DNA from: Dermanyssus gallinae
Lineage: Eukaryota; Arthropoda; Arachnida; Mesostigmata; Dermanyssidae
NCBI GenBank assembly: GCA_003439945.1
Contig: QVRM01002457.1
Location: 107,501-171,500, forward strand
Reading direction: 5' to 3'
Length of the DNA stretch: 64,000 bases
Made by a program: the position numbers and the translations under genes
The notes under the pieces: generated by a model
The model's input: only the letters and a program-made list of their open reading frames with translations
Database searches by the model: none
What the model was told of the DNA's origin: nothing
Part shown: one piece after another, positions 10,095 through 22,989 of the stretch
How the letters are laid out: every line of letters begins with the position of its first letter
Numbering within the stretch: position 1 is the first letter of the stretch

Positions 10095-11836
10095 ACACGA
10101 CAGCGCATTAAAACGCAACTAATGAGACATATACACTTGTTTGTATCTGTGAATAAGTATTGTAGATATGCACGCGTCGACAAGGCGGTAAAGTAAAGAC
10201 ATGTGGCTTCTATGGTATATATGTGTGTGTATGTGCAAACAAATACACTTACAATTGAGTATATAAATGTATGTATGTATATATATATATATATATATAT
10301 ATAATTATTTTGACTTAAATGACATTTACTTTCGACATTTTTTCATCTTTTTCCTAGCTATAAAGACTGCTCAACCGGTAGAGCTCAAATTTGTCGATCA
10401 TACACTCAGTGTTCCAGATAAGTTCTGCGAATTTTCTTACCATAGATCAAGACTTATGCGTCTTATTATCAAGACTTATACGGTAACAGTTGTGCAAGTG
10501 GATAGGTGAACGAGCTCTGTTTGAGGCTGTAATTTTGTGTAACGTCGGGGACCTTTAATCTTGTCTAGTATACAGGATGTCTCGGCCGGATTGCTTTCCA
10601 CTGCCGATTCGATTCGTTTTGGGCATCTATTCTGCTGATTAAAGGTCCCTCTGTCTCCGGACTGAGTGAGTTCCTTGATTCTTAGGTGCCAGGAAATCTG
10701 TTTGGAGGGAACTTTTATGGCTACCGTGACAGCCGTGCGATTTCCCTATGCGTTGTTGAGTGCCATAGGCACCTTGAGGTCTTCTTGAGGGCGCGCCGTG
10801 TTGTCACCGATTATTGACGCCAGAAGACGACGCCGAGCGTCGGTTGCCGCAGTTCTAAGCTTTCTGCTGAGAAGCTTTCTTTGTTCTTGCATCGAACTCA
10901 GGCCTCCCGAATGCAATTCAAAAGCTTTGGTTGTATTGTAAATGCTTTTCTGTGGGATTGATCCCAGTACTCAGGATCGGCAGCGATTATATAGTCCGCG
11001 TCTTTAGTAGTGAATCTTTGATACGCCGTTGTTCACTTGCTTTGCTTGTGGCGTCCCACGAGAGTATCCTAAGGACGCTTTTGAGTTCTTCGAGAATAAC
11101 CAGGCGCTATAGCAAGTTTGCTTGTGGGGGAATTTTTCTGTGCCTTTGCTATGCTTAATATTTTGTTTGGCCAATAGCTACGTGTGCGGAATACTAGGCT
11201 TGAAAACCGTGCTAATTACGTTCTGATATTTTGATGTTTTTATTTATATATAATAATATTTTAATTAAAATTTTGCTTATCTTTTAGTTTTGTGAAAAAA
11301 ATTGGGGGTATTTTGCTCGGCTCTTCTGGAAAGGCAGTTGGAGTTTTCTTATACTTTACCGGACTTCGGGAAAAACTCAGGCGTGATGTGCCTCTCCTGG
11401 GCTTAGGATAATTTCCGGTCGTGATGTTTCATGCGTCGAAATGCCTTCAACTAGTACGTACTGCTTGTGGAAGACCGCATCTGGACTCGAGGCATTTATT
11501 GGTCGCATGCAATCGGCCACAAATCGAATCTCTTAATTGAGATGTACCGTGACATAGCCCCTGTACTTTCATGAAGTAGCATCGGCCGCGGCCAAAGTCT
11601 TTGTGAGAAGAGTGTGGTTATAGTCGGCCGGGCGACTAGCTTTGGTTATGCGCGACCCTGTACCCTCTTTTCGTGGTTTTTTTTTTACTTCCTCTTACGA
11701 TGAGTTGTAGTGGTTTGCTCTTCATTTCTATTGACCGTTATGGAACTTTTCGAATTTCATTGTTTTCCTCCTATATATGGGTAGATTCTAGTCGGTGCCC
11801 CGCATTGCCTCGTTGTTCGGCGATGTTGATGTTCCA

Positions 11837-11890
<54 letters not shown>

Positions 11891-11984
11891 TACAAATATC
11901 TCTATGCATTCTTATGTACTTGTTCCAACTACAGTAACAATGCTGTAAGTTGAAGTAGTATTAAAGAATGGTTCCAGCTTCTCG
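10095..11984. other. No recognisable gene; contains a SINE-1 relic and TA arrays
   Basis: TA arrays at 10277-10303 and 11838-11890. At 10888-10922 a 35-base stretch on the plus strand matches the complement of the SINE-1 tRNA head (GAACTCAGGCCTCCCGAATG is shared with few changes). A T-rich region at 11160-11300 has no coding signal. Confidence 0.55.
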
Positions 11985-12117
11985 CCTCTTCCTGAGGTCA
12001 TTTAGATTAGAGGTTTTTAGTGGGTATTATACCAACAACATCGGCATCGAGTCCCACACTACCCGCTTTGGGTGTGCGTTAAAGCATTTTTCCCTCTCAT
12101 CAAAAAAAAAAAAAAAA
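11985..12117 (+). mobile_element. SINE-3 copy 1, tRNA-derived, with poly(A) tail
   Basis: A decayed tRNA-like head has TTTTTAGTGGGTATT as a box-A remnant and GCATCGAGTCCCAC as box B (about 12043-12056). It is followed by GTGTGCGTTAAAGCA, TTTTTCCCTCTCATC and a run of about 17 A. The copy at 53935-54080 shares the box B (GGTCGAGTCCCAC) and the 3' segment GTGCGTAACTGCAATTCACC followed by CTCCTCCAT. This supports one SINE family with an A-rich 3' end. Confidence 0.65.
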
Positions 12118-12589
12118 AGTGACAATGCTGTAGCAGTTGCATAATGTGAATATGCTAGTTTATAATAGAGCGTCCTCCAGTCAACGAACTAAAATAGACG
12201 ACCACACATTATGTGGCCGTTGAGGTATTTTCACATTAAATGACGTTTTCCACCTGTCGTCCACAATTGTCCACGCTGCTTTAACGCTGCTTCCCTCAGC
12301 ATCATTGCCAACATTCGCCGTTGTAACACGCCGATCACTTGTCACCAGCCAGCTCACCTGGCCGATGAGTTCAGCTTAGATTACGGCGGTGTTTGCCCGG
12401 TTTTACTCAAAGTCCTCATTCAAACACGTTCGGGCGAAAACGGGCACTCCACCATCTCTCACCGACTTGTCGGACACACGGTATCCCCCATGATATGCGG
12501 CCACACCATCCGGGCGATGGTGGATATCAGCCGACACCTTCCGCAGCCAGAAGTCCGTCTGCTTACATTTCGCTGATCTGCAATTATCG

Positions 12590-12790
12590 AATCATGCAAT
12601 GGGAACGCCATGATGTCGTCACACGCCCTGTCGCGTCAATTGGACGGGACACACAACTGCCTGCTGTCTGTCATGTGTAGACGCCCGCGCATGTACACAA
12701 TTACGCCAAAGACATTGCAGTCGCGATCCGAGATGTCTCACCAAATCGTCATCCCGAAGCGACATATTTAAATTTTAACTGTTTTGGACG
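12590..12790 (+). repeat. Dispersed repeat, copy 1 (second copy at 29885-30065)
   Basis: AATGGGAACGCCATGATGTC at about 12598 and the following CTGTCGCGTCAATTGGACGG and ACAACTGCCTGCTGTC match the block starting near 29889. Similarity continues, with gaps, to the TTCAAATTTTAAC-like segment, and a weaker CCTTCCGCAG match lies just upstream in both. Neither copy has a convincing protein. The repeat family was not recognised. Confidence 0.6.
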
Positions 12791-13324
12791 ACTGTTCGTA
12801 CCTTTTCATTTGAATCTATTATATATTACAGATATGGTAGGTACCCTTATACGGACATGACTTTCACCACTGCTACTGCGGCTACCGTTTCTACCGTTCT
12901 TACAGCTACTAGCTAATAAACAAAACAGCGTAACATTCATATGTTGTAAGATCAGACTGACTTATAGCGATTGTAGTTTTGTAATTTGCGCTTCTCTGAG
13001 CGATGCCATTATTTCCACAATAATAAAGCGATGGGGCAGCTAGGCATGTCTACCGGTGTCTATTGTGGGGCATACGTTTGTTTGCATTATATATGGCCAT
13101 TGGTCGCCTAGATTTCAACCTATGTGTACGTATATGTATATACGTTCTAAGTAGATCAAACAATTGGTAGCATGTAATACAAGCAATAGATTGATAAATA
13201 TCACGTATAATTAATCGTTCATTATAGTGTCCCCGAAGCCCACTTAGCGCATCTTGTCCAACGATCCTCAATGTTTTTTATACCACGGGCAAGCTATTAT
13301 AATTTATAGTAGTAAGACTTAGAG
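12791..13324. other. No recognisable gene
   Basis: AT-rich sequence between the dispersed repeat and a mariner relic. Nothing supportable was seen on either strand. Confidence 0.6.
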
Positions 13325-13500
13325 TACCAAGTCGACGCCGCATATCACATCATTGTTGCTCTGATAACTCTTTCCGGAGCTTTTCGGACAGACACTTCTT
13401 GGGGTTTCCAAACAGATATTAGTCGCACGGAGTCAATATGGGTGATGCTCGACAATTTGAAACTTTAGTTTGCGCAATTTGACCATCTCCTTAACTCAAC
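13325..13500 (-). pseudogene. Mariner transposase relic
   Basis: On the minus strand LRKLKFQIVEHHPY leads, after a stop, into a shifted frame reading YLFGNPKKCLSEKLRKEL. This corresponds to the HPPYSPDLAPSDYHLFGNLK region that carries the last catalytic residue in mariner transposases. The catalytic SPDLAP block itself is scrambled. No terminal repeats were found. Confidence 0.5.
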
Positions 13501-13942
13501 AATAAAACGCATTTATGGAATGCGACGAGCGGTGCTAGTCTTACAGGAAAATCGAATTTTCACGAAAAGTACAAAACCGTGAAATTAAAAATGCCACGCG
13601 GAAAAACGATGCTGATTTTGCCACCTCCTACGCACGGTAACAACTAAGGTGAGATTTGCAACTATTGAAATATCGAAATATTGATGCCTCTTCGGATGTC
13701 ATTGCTAAAAGCGGACTCGGAAAACTCTTGGCAATTTCTTGCTATTTTTTATGCATATTTAGCCATCATTGCTTCTGCTGGGGGTGATGTTTTAGTGCTG
13801 CTTGTTAACGGCCATGTCTTCTCCGTTTGTTCTCATTACTGTTTGCAATTTTCGTGTCGTTGCTCGAAATTCGATTTGCATCTCTGCTGAACATGTAGTT
13901 ATTGCGATGGCTATGCTACGGTTGCCCTATATAATATTTTAT

Positions 13943-13961
13943 AATAACAACCACAGCGAGA

Positions 13962-14031
<70 letters not shown>

Positions 14032-14082
14032 TTACTTTTGTACCAAACAAACGTATTATTATCATTTCTCGCTATAGTTGTT
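13943..14082. repeat. Fold-back repeat with an (AAT)n centre
   Basis: The left arm (about 13943-13966: ACAACCACAGCGAGAAATAA) is the near-exact reverse complement of the right arm (about 14059-14082: ATCATTTCTCGCTATAGTTG). Between them lies an (AAT)n tract at about 13962-14032 plus a 24-base spacer. The arms could pair over roughly 24 bases with two or three mismatches, and the AAT tract would form the loop. Confidence 0.8.
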
Positions 14083-14839
14083 CATGTCACTAATGTACAT
14101 TGTTGCACGGACGGTTACCGGCAGTTTCAAAACACACGTCCCTCGTTTAAAATAGCTTGGAGTTACATCACTACGGACACTCTGATCAACGACATTTCGT
14201 AGCGCTCTGGGTTAATCAACAGAGGTGGCCTGGGCAGTCGTCTCGTAGAACTATTGGAACGAAGGGGAGAACAAAAAATTGGTAACCTTGTTCAGTTTAT
14301 TGTAAGCCACAATCATGCCCAGACCATTATAATACATTCAAATTGAGGCCGGGGTCACAAGTAAAATATTCTTCTTGTTGAATAAACGTGCACGAGTAGC
14401 ATAAATGTCATACCTGAACGAGGGTAACTTTCCTAGAAATTTCAGAATTTACGGCCTTGTTACGCATACTGACAACGAGTGTCAATCGACTTATAAATCC
14501 TCATTGGGCACAATAAAAGTAAGACAGTGTAGATTCTCTCTATGCCGTGAACGGGGCTTGCATATGCGATGTATTTGGTTAACAGCACGAACCTGCCATA
14601 GCCATCATCTGTATTTCTCTCTCATCTTGCAAAGCTATTAACATGACTTATCTAATGCATCCTTTTGTATACGCCACTCATTTTCATATCATATCACCTT
14701 TACTGAACAAGGACTACTGCAATAGAAGCAAAGTCGTTTGGAATCTTGCGCAATTCTCCGGGCAAATGAGTTGTTCGCAACGTCCACGCGATCAACTCGT
14801 GAGGGTGAATGGAGGCGCCGCCCCTGGGATGATTTGGCC

Positions 14840-15345
14840 TTTTATGGAGTGAGTTGGTTTTTATCGAGTGAGACTTTAAGAATGGGTTGGGCATTTAGCA
14901 TATACTGAACAGTATCTGGTATGGCTACTGTGTTGTTGTCGTTGTTCGCCTCAACATAGATTTTAAGTTCGTGTGCATACAGCTCATATGTAATACTAAT
15001 ATCTCGAAGCATAGCCCCGAGATTCTGTATACATATAGTGTACATTAGGGACCCTAGGCAGCTGTGCGGAATAGCTATACTCAACTTTAACGACAACGCT
15101 TCTACGGATTTTTAGGTACGCTCTTCACCAGTTTATGATTTCGGGGCCAATACCTAACGCTGACATCTTTGTCAGAAACAGATGATGGTTGGCCCAATCG
15201 AATGCACTCATACAAAAATTTAAGTAAACATGTAGACGGTTTCTTGCCAACGCCCAATCGTAAGCTTCTTCCAGCAGCTGGGTATTCGTTAACCGACCCT
15301 TTGTGAACGCATGTTGTGTTGAGTTCAGCAGGTCTTTTAAACCAA
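14840..15345 (-). pseudogene. LINE reverse transcriptase relic
   Basis: On the minus strand the RT motifs appear in order across a frameshift. First is LNSTQHAFTKGRLTNTQLLE, then VYLNFCMSAFDWANHHLFLT (motif A; the expected first Asp of the YLDF...AFD block is Asn). The second frame reads IAIPHSCLGSLMYTICIQNL (equivalent to GVPQGS.LGPLLF..FINDL) and ISITYELYAHELKIYVE. YAHE stands where YADD is required, so both catalytic aspartates of that motif are lost. Flanking sequence gives no ends. It is a dead fragment of a non-LTR element that I cannot place in a clade. Confidence 0.75.
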
Positions 15346-15434
15346 GCTGTCAGGGAGTTCTTTGAAATTAATTGGGGAATGATTGTCGGGAGTCCGCGAG
15401 CACTTTCTCTGAAGGTTGTTAAGGTGCGCAATTA

Positions 15435-16127
15435 CTTTCTCTCTGTTAAATATATTATCATTTATGACAACGGTTGGGAAGTTTCTTTTGATGCAAGATA
15501 TTAATAATAAAATCTTATTAAAAGCGTTAGTAGTCTCGGACGACTAAACATATATGTTCTCAAAATAGTTATTTATAGCTGGAATTCCCTGTGACGGTGT
15601 GCTTGTCAAAAATATATATATATATATTGGCGGGAGATGCCGTAAATGAAGTCAAGCCCGTGAAGCACGCAGCTTATTGATCTGCCTTGGCACGGTTGAA
15701 TTTTCTTGTCTTTCCAAAGAAGAAAAAAGAGAAGAACAAAAAATGATTCATAAATCATGACTTGTTCTACGAACACTCGACGTTCATGCATGCGACGCCA
15801 TAAAAAAAGATATATTCTCATTCTGGTGTATTGCGGAAAAGCTTGAAGGGAACTTCATCAAGCATCGGGGAGTTAACAGAGAATGAGGCAAAGCCGGGAG
15901 CTGGATTAATTCACGAACAGAACTGCGACAAAAATGTTCGCAGTTTGCGAAGGTCACGCAAGATCTGCTCACTGAGATGCTAGAGTTTTTGAACGATTGT
16001 CTATTCCCTTGTCGAGTTAAGGTATATCATCGACACAACAGGTTACGCCACGAGTAAAATCTAAAAGCTACAAGCTAAGTCCTCTTGAGGGGAATATAAG
16101 TGAATAACGCACAAATTTACTTTACAG
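15435..16127. other. No recognisable gene
   Basis: AT-rich sequence with a short TA run near 15610-15627. A minus-strand open segment (15606-15821) is T-rich on the coding strand and lacks coding evidence. Confidence 0.6.
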
Positions 16128-16284
16128 GCCGAAAGGTAGATAGACCTGCGGGATGAGCAGGCGTATTTCGAGTCAACGACAACATGAGAGCCATCAGGCA
16201 CATCATGAACTGCAGCAGCTTCAGCCGAGCCGGTATCTGAATAAATCGCTACAGGAAATAAGGGATGCTTCTGGGAAGATATTC
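16128..16284 (+). CDS. Possible first coding exon, unrecognised protein
   Basis: TTTACTTTACAG (acceptor) ends at 16127 and a perfect GTAAGT donor begins at 16285, giving a 157-base exon. All frames have a stop near its 5' end. An ATG at 16153 then opens exactly 44 codons to the donor (phase 0), as expected for an exon carrying the end of a 5' UTR and the first coding segment. The peptide starts MSRRISSQRQHESHQAHHEL, is rich in Gln/His/Arg, and ends YLNKSLQEIRDASGKIF. No signal peptide or known domain is visible. The downstream exon was not found, possibly because of a long intron. Confidence 0.45.
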
Positions 16285-18298
16285 GTAAGTATCAATGATT
16301 CGAATGGCGCCCTTTTTAAGAATCCCCGCTGTATATTCATCCGAACCCGCTTGATCTATTGTAAAGTTTATTGCATAGTGCTTAAGCTGATTAGGCTAAC
16401 CTGAGCAAATGGCTGTTGTGTACCACGCGTCAATTCAAAATGGCTTTGTAGAAAGGATTCGAGCGACAAGTTATAGGTAACTGTAAATAAAGTTGGCTAT
16501 TGGTATTCAAAATTCTAGTCGGATTATTTTTTCCCCTTATTTTATATCTAATACCCGACAGGCGTGTTGGGTACGGACTAAAGGTCGCGCACCAATGGTT
16601 AAAGCGATTATGATCCTTTGCCGTCTACTGCTACGTTGGAAGAGTCTAGCCGATAAAACAATGTCTAAACAAAGTGGCATAAGCCAATATACAGCTGATC
16701 TGGCCAAATGTACCAGATCTGTCATGTGTCTGACACTTTCGCATTCAGGACAGTGTGTAATAAACATAGGCACTGCGTTGTTATCAGCATCTGTGCAGAC
16801 ATACGAAGAAAATCAGCAATCACAGTACCATAATCACAGTAATTGCAACAACAATAACAAAAGTAATGAAAATATTTAGAGCTTGAAATTATGGTTGTTT
16901 TTACTTTCTATCTGCTAGAGTTGTATCCCCACGACGATAGCGCGGTGGCACCAGTGCGACGAGAATTCGCATTATCTTCCAGTTTAACTGGGTCGCTAGC
17001 GCAAAAGCCCCATTTTATATCCTCACCCTATATGTGTATATATGATTTTAAGCGCAGATTTGGCAGCGTCAGAGCCATTGAAAGGTTTATGACCGTAACC
17101 ACCATTCAACCTTCAACCACCCGTCAAAACGAAATCAAAAAGAGGATTCTTTAACATAGACCTTATTGATTGCCCTTCTGCGAAAACACATAGCGCTGTT
17201 GGCTTTGTTGACCCTTACGCCAGCGGAGACTAATGGCGCTATTAATATTGCATACGCATCGAGAACGCCCTTCTCGTGTCGAGGCTAAACTAAAATCGAT
17301 GGATGGACCAATATTGATATCGATGCTGTTTTGACGACAAAGCAACGTTAGCTAGGGCGGATACGTTCTTTCGTTGGCTGAATGATTGATTCACGGATGG
17401 AAAGGCTTGTTAGACAATGGTTAGCTATTATTAAACAACAGCAGGTCAGACGACGTATATACTATATAGTTGGTCCGCAGCTCAACATTTCCTTATCACG
17501 AAGTTTGGCGCCGGCCCAAGTATATATATTTAGCAATTATCTCAAGCCCCTTGATCGCATATATGAGTTTAACGTGAATGTTATACGTTTGATGGTATGC
17601 GTCCGCTTCCTTCCTAATAGATTACTATTTATATGTTGTGTAATGGGACCATCGTCTCCAAATAGTATTTTACTTTTATTTTTAATTCATCATTGAAAAG
17701 TTTCACAATTAACAATTTAAAAAAAAAGTAACAAATGGGGATATTTCGTAGCACCTGTATCTTCAAAGCATATATATATATATATATATATATATGAAGC
17801 AACATCTTCATGTCAAGTATAACACAGTGCTTCACATCCAGGGTTTGAAGTCAACAGGGCCGAACAAACTAAACCCAGCACGTATGCAACTAACAAGAGC
17901 TTCACCTATTCAACATCCTTGCCCTTGGAGCGATCTTTGGGCCCAAACGTAGAACTTCTTTGAGTTCTCTGCAATAGGCGTATACACGAGCCTATGGTTA
18001 TGTACTGCACATCCCTTGGGTCGTCTCACAACACAGGTATCCCCTGCACAAGAGGTCGGGCGATTACCTGGCTCTGCTATTACGCCTCGGCGCTATCGCG
18101 GTACTAAGTGGACGTAGCGGCCCGCCCTAAATATATAAAAGAATGTCTGCTAGCAGCATGACCGATGTGTGAATATGTACATAATATTCAATATTTTTAT
18201 TCATCAATTTATATTACAATTGTGCTTATGTGAACGTGTTCACCTGTCTGCACTATTACTGGTATTATTATTCGATAAAACATAGTTATAATATATGT

Positions 18299-18352
<54 letters not shown>

Positions 18353-21300
18353 AATAATAGAGATAATATAAAAACAAATAAAAATATAATACATATGTAA
18401 CCTGATACAACACAATAAGTATAACTTTTACATATATATGTAGTATCTGTGAAATTATACCCTACGCCGGCCCTAACGGTTGCTATCAGAACAGTAACGG
18501 TAGCACATTTTGGATACGATGTTAACCGCAGGTGATGAATAAAGGCGGGCACCTTTGTTCATGTTTCATTTATGCTCGCTAGTGTCCGAAGTTTACTTTC
18601 TCTTTTGGGAGTGACTCGTGCCGTGGCTTTGACATTAAAAGCGGCTCTAATTTTTGATTCTCCAATATATATATATATATATATATATATGCTATTTTAG
18701 AGTACTGCACAGAGTACTACTTCAGTTCAATAACAAATTACATATATATATATATGTATATATATACCTTCGGTTTGATACATTCATGCCCAATAATTTG
18801 TAGTATTATACTCAACATTAAGTATATATATATATATATATGCTCACTTTGAACAAGGCACCTGAACTCCTAGAAACGGTTACGCCCACGAACAAGCGGG
18901 CCCGCTACGCAATGTATTATGCATGGTACAGTAGCCCCTGGCTGTCCTAAGCATAAATGATGCTTAACACACGTTCCAATGCTCTCAGGTTTGTCGCGTT
19001 TGCATGACCATGTCCCAACAAGCGCCACAGCAGATGCTGGTGTAGAAGTGCGCGACATTAAACAATATTCATAAGGTGTTTCTTAGTAAGTAGTAGTCAT
19101 ACATTCGTGGTCCACCCGAACTCGACGAAATGCGAATCGCTCAAGCAGAAACGTAATTAATGTCGAAACTGCACGTTGCCGTAGGCCGAGTTAATTAATG
19201 GTCCCTTGATGGCAGTTATGGTCGCTGTTTAGTTAACCACCAGAAGTTAGCTTGCAGCTGCATTACCTGTAACGTAGAGTAACGGCTACATCGTAAAGCT
19301 CAACGCTTTAGGCTCAACGACATTTCAAGCGGAACGAAGCTTTCGTTGCTGAGTTTCACAGTTATCGAATATATCCATATACAAATCGACCCTTTATTGC
19401 AAGTTAGCCTGGCATCTGAAGTTTTGTTAAGCATTCATTTACGATTGCCCATTTGTCATAGCTTATGTCCTGTCTGCAGAAGTGGCTCATCTTTGAGTTT
19501 CGTTCCTATTAGGTATTATGCTGTTTGCAACTTCTTCATTGTTTGCTCGTCTGGAACAACACAAAACCATTTGCTAAAAATCTCAAATTTTCCACCGCAA
19601 GTTCTCTTTCCTATGTTTATGCTAAAAAAACGCGTTAGAGACAGACAAGATCGTCTGACGGCCGTTTAGGATAGAACCTTAGAAGCCTGATCCGTGCTCT
19701 GTGTTGTCGTGGTGAAACTACCTACAACAATACGGAGAGACACGAACTCATCATGTACGTGGACGTTTTCTATTCAGCGAGGAGAAATTCAATATATAAA
19801 CCAAAATACTTGCTAAGTTGGACATCAAAGTATAGATTGTTTGTCGACGTTTTCTCAATATCATCGCTAATATATATATATATATATATATATGTCCTAC
19901 GTGTATAGTCTATACAATAGGGGGTTACAACTCATGACAATAAAAATATATTCCAGTGGAATTGGAGGAAGAGAAAATGTGTAGTAACAGTGAAATTGCA
20001 AATAGGTCTTATACAAATGTAGCTGGTAACATAACGCTTTACAAAACACGAACTTGCATAAAAATTATCTGTACGATAGAAAGACTGAACATACCGGCGT
20101 GCTTGCAGAAAAATCTGCTTTGTCCGAAACATTGGCTAGCGGAAGGGATTTGGCCGTGTTAAAAAAAGTTTGCAAATATCAAGACCCTGCGATATTTTAT
20201 TTAGTAGACTTTACGTTCAATAACTTGGAAATGTGCCGGTAACCGTTATTACTCAAAGATTTTTAGAACAATTCCTACTTGCGAAAATGATTCTAGTGCA
20301 TAATTGATAGCCATTCGATTTGTGGTTGCTACGTAAAGCAGGTTTAAGACACAAACATGTCGGACGTTAGTGTATACATACAAGTCGTAGCTGAGGCTCT
20401 TACGGTGGCCTCACGGATATATCTCCTACTAGATGATACAGAAAGAATTATGGCGATTGCATCGAGCCAGTAACAGGCCCGTCCATCGATCGGGTTCAGC
20501 TGCCTCGGGCTATTTTTATCCTCATTCTCCATAAGTGTAAGTGATGGCATGGTAAACACCTACACTACACGCCTTTGCCTAATTCCTTAAAGGTAAAGTG
20601 GGGGAGGTATGCTACAAAGAGCTGGGCCTGAGCAGAGAGGAAACTTATCCGTTGGTCTACGTTTCAGCATTAGGAGCGCAAGTCCTCGATTTGTGCGAAA
20701 ATATGGCTCCAACAAAGCGCCAGCACACAATAATGCCCTCACCAATGTCTATGTTTCGGTATGGATACATTGGCCACGACGGGCATTATTGCGTTCCTGC
20801 TATATTGTTTTTGGGTGTGATTGTTTTTAGCATACGAATAATAATAATACAGTGGGCCTTGAGACAAACCACAAAACCAGCACAAGAACGGATAACCCGT
20901 GCCATCACAATAGAAAAAGAGAGGTGAGGGCAATTGAAATTACTTTGAGGTTGTCTAGTGGGAAAGCGGTCGCAAACAATATGATAAAAAGGAGTACTTG
21001 AAGCAACCATTGGCATCGGCGCCATGCTGGAAGGCTATCGCTGATGAATGTTTGAAATCCGGGTAAGAGCCTAGGGGTAAAAATAGGATACCTGTGTTGT
21101 TACACCCAAAACAAAAGGTATAGACACAGCATCTTGGAGGGGAATAACATTTTTAAGTAAAATATAATATCAAATAGAATCGAGCGGTAATTAAAAATCT
21201 CAAAGCTAACAGGAATATGGGGTAATGTAGTATAGTTTGTGGATAAATTCAAAAACATAGCGCTCGGTGTAACGTAGAATGATAGCAGTTTCGTGGAACC

Positions 21301-21761
21301 GTATAGAAAGCGGAGCGGGAAAAGCAACTTAACAGGCAGCAGCAATTTGAAACACGCTAGTGCTGTCAATGCATACCGCATTAATTCAAGATTCGAATAG
21401 AACCAATAACAACATTTGGTTTAATACTTATCTGGGGGTTTAGTAAAGGCAGAACTACAGTCACTGAATAGGGCTCGATTTTTTTCTTTTTATAAAACGA
21501 GTCTTGGGGTTAGCTATTTTTTTTAGAATAACGTAGTTCATATCTTAGAGGAGACACTCTACTGACATAGAAATACAGTCAAGGCGAGGTTTACTTATGC
21601 CAAGGGCGTTTGAGGCTTACATTATAAATGAAATAATTAAACACAAATAAAAATCGACATAGGAATATACGCTGCGATAGTGACGAGAAGCCTTGCGAGC
21701 AGCCGGATTCAAAAGTAGGCTTCTAATGGCGGTGTTTGCGGCTAACAGGTTTCATCACGTG
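16285..21761. other. Long stretch without a recognisable gene
   Basis: TA arrays at 17769-17797, 18298-18350, 18665-18691, 18745-18766, 18823-18841 and 19869-19893. Open segments at 16493-16879, 18870-19058 (minus), 19346-19669 and 20598-20927 were read on their own strands; none shows a recognisable motif or paired splice sites. Possibly intron or intergenic DNA. Confidence 0.55.
18298..18350. repeat. (TA)n microsatellite
   Basis: Uninterrupted TA array of about 52 bases. Confidence 0.95.
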
Positions 21762-22210
21762 TTATGCAGCACGGAAAGTTTCCACGATCCTCAGGAGTAT
21801 TGTAGGTAAGCGAGATAGGACAGAGAATTTGTATATATATATATATATATGGTACCATGAAGTGAAGTAATTATTTTTCCTATACACGTGACCGATCTTG
21901 ATTCTAACCTCAGCATTATAAAGGTTGTGGAGGCATAATTGCGTCTTGTCAATACCAGTTTCCACTGGTTCACTGTAACGACTCTTTATGTGTGTATTCG
22001 CCTTTATAAATCTCTTGTCTTTTTCCAAATTTAGATACTGTTCTCCTGTCTGAAAGCCCCATCCGTCCAAATATAAAAAGTTAGTGGAATAAGTCCAAGA
22101 CACGTTCCTGAGCCGTCTGCGGGTCAGGCGTCCTGTAAGCATATCAACTAACGTTTTTTCTAGAATCAACTCATTTTTTAGCAAGGAAACGTCTGTTCTA
22201 CGTCAACAAA
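21762..22210 (-). pseudogene. Possible LINE RT fragment (weak)
   Basis: Just upstream of a 140-codon minus-strand frame the translation IFVDVEQTFPC resembles motif A of Jockey-type reverse transcriptases (LFLDVE.AFD.VW). The frame itself (TLVDMLTGRLTRRRLRNVSW, then YSTNFLYLDGWGFQTGEQY) could be the following RT segment after a shift, but later catalytic motifs are not identifiable. It ends in a TA run at 21831-21850. It could equally be a chance open frame. Confidence 0.3.
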
Positions 22211-22414
22211 TATGAATTGCTAGGACACTTCTTAATGAGGTATGATCAATGGGCTCATGCTAATTCAAATAGTACCCGCCTATTTGGCAATTCGTTTTGT
22301 TCTCCTTTCAGTTGTACGCTTACTGGAAAAAGTACATATATGACTATGATAAATTGTAGTACACACCCAATTCTTGTGATAACAAAGGTTATATATACAT
22401 ATATATGAAATGCA

Positions 22415-22649
22415 AACGATGCGTTGTCATGGCAACCATGATTAGCAAAACAATCGCAAGTTCGAACCCCGGCCTTGATGGATGTATTTGTTGGACGTGG
22501 TTGTCATTGCCCTGCTGCTACATACCTCTGCTGAAGAAAGCCTATACAAATCCAGTAACGAAAACGCGATGACGATGGATGCATTTAGACGACATCGTGC
22601 CACAGGCAATTTACCCCATTAGGAGTGCCTAAAATGTGGTTGTCAGAGC
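22415..22649 (+). mobile_element. SINE-4-like, tRNA-headed, ending in (TA)n
   Basis: The tRNA-like head has ATGGCAACCATGATTAGC as a poor box A and AAGTTCGAACCCC as a good box B (about 22458-22470). A body of about 175 bases (from GGATGTATTTGTTGGACGTG) then ends in CAGAGCGTAA directly against the TA array at 22650. Only one copy was noticed in this window, so family status is inferred from the head. Confidence 0.5.
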
Positions 22650-22650
22650 G

Positions 22651-22699
<49 letters not shown>
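22650..22699. repeat. (TA)n microsatellite at the SINE-4 3' end
   Basis: Pure TA for about 50 bases, starting where the SINE-4 body ends; no A tail intervenes. Confidence 0.95.
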
Positions 22700-22702
<3 letters not shown>

Positions 22703-22989
22703 TTATGTACGATGGAAGTACAGATACACAACTATAAAATCAACACGCCCCGTCGCAGACAAACGCCGGCATTTGTGATGTATTTAACCAGATGAATCAA
22801 TATGTACGAATACAAAAGTGTAACTAAAGCGGTTGCATATACATTAGTCTGACACAATACAAGCTAAAATCTAAATATCTTATTACAGCCACGGTTATCA
22901 CTAGATTTTACGGCATCGAAAATGCAAAACGTTTACAACATACCATATGTCGCTCATTAAACACTAAAATAATTTGTGAAATTGACACT

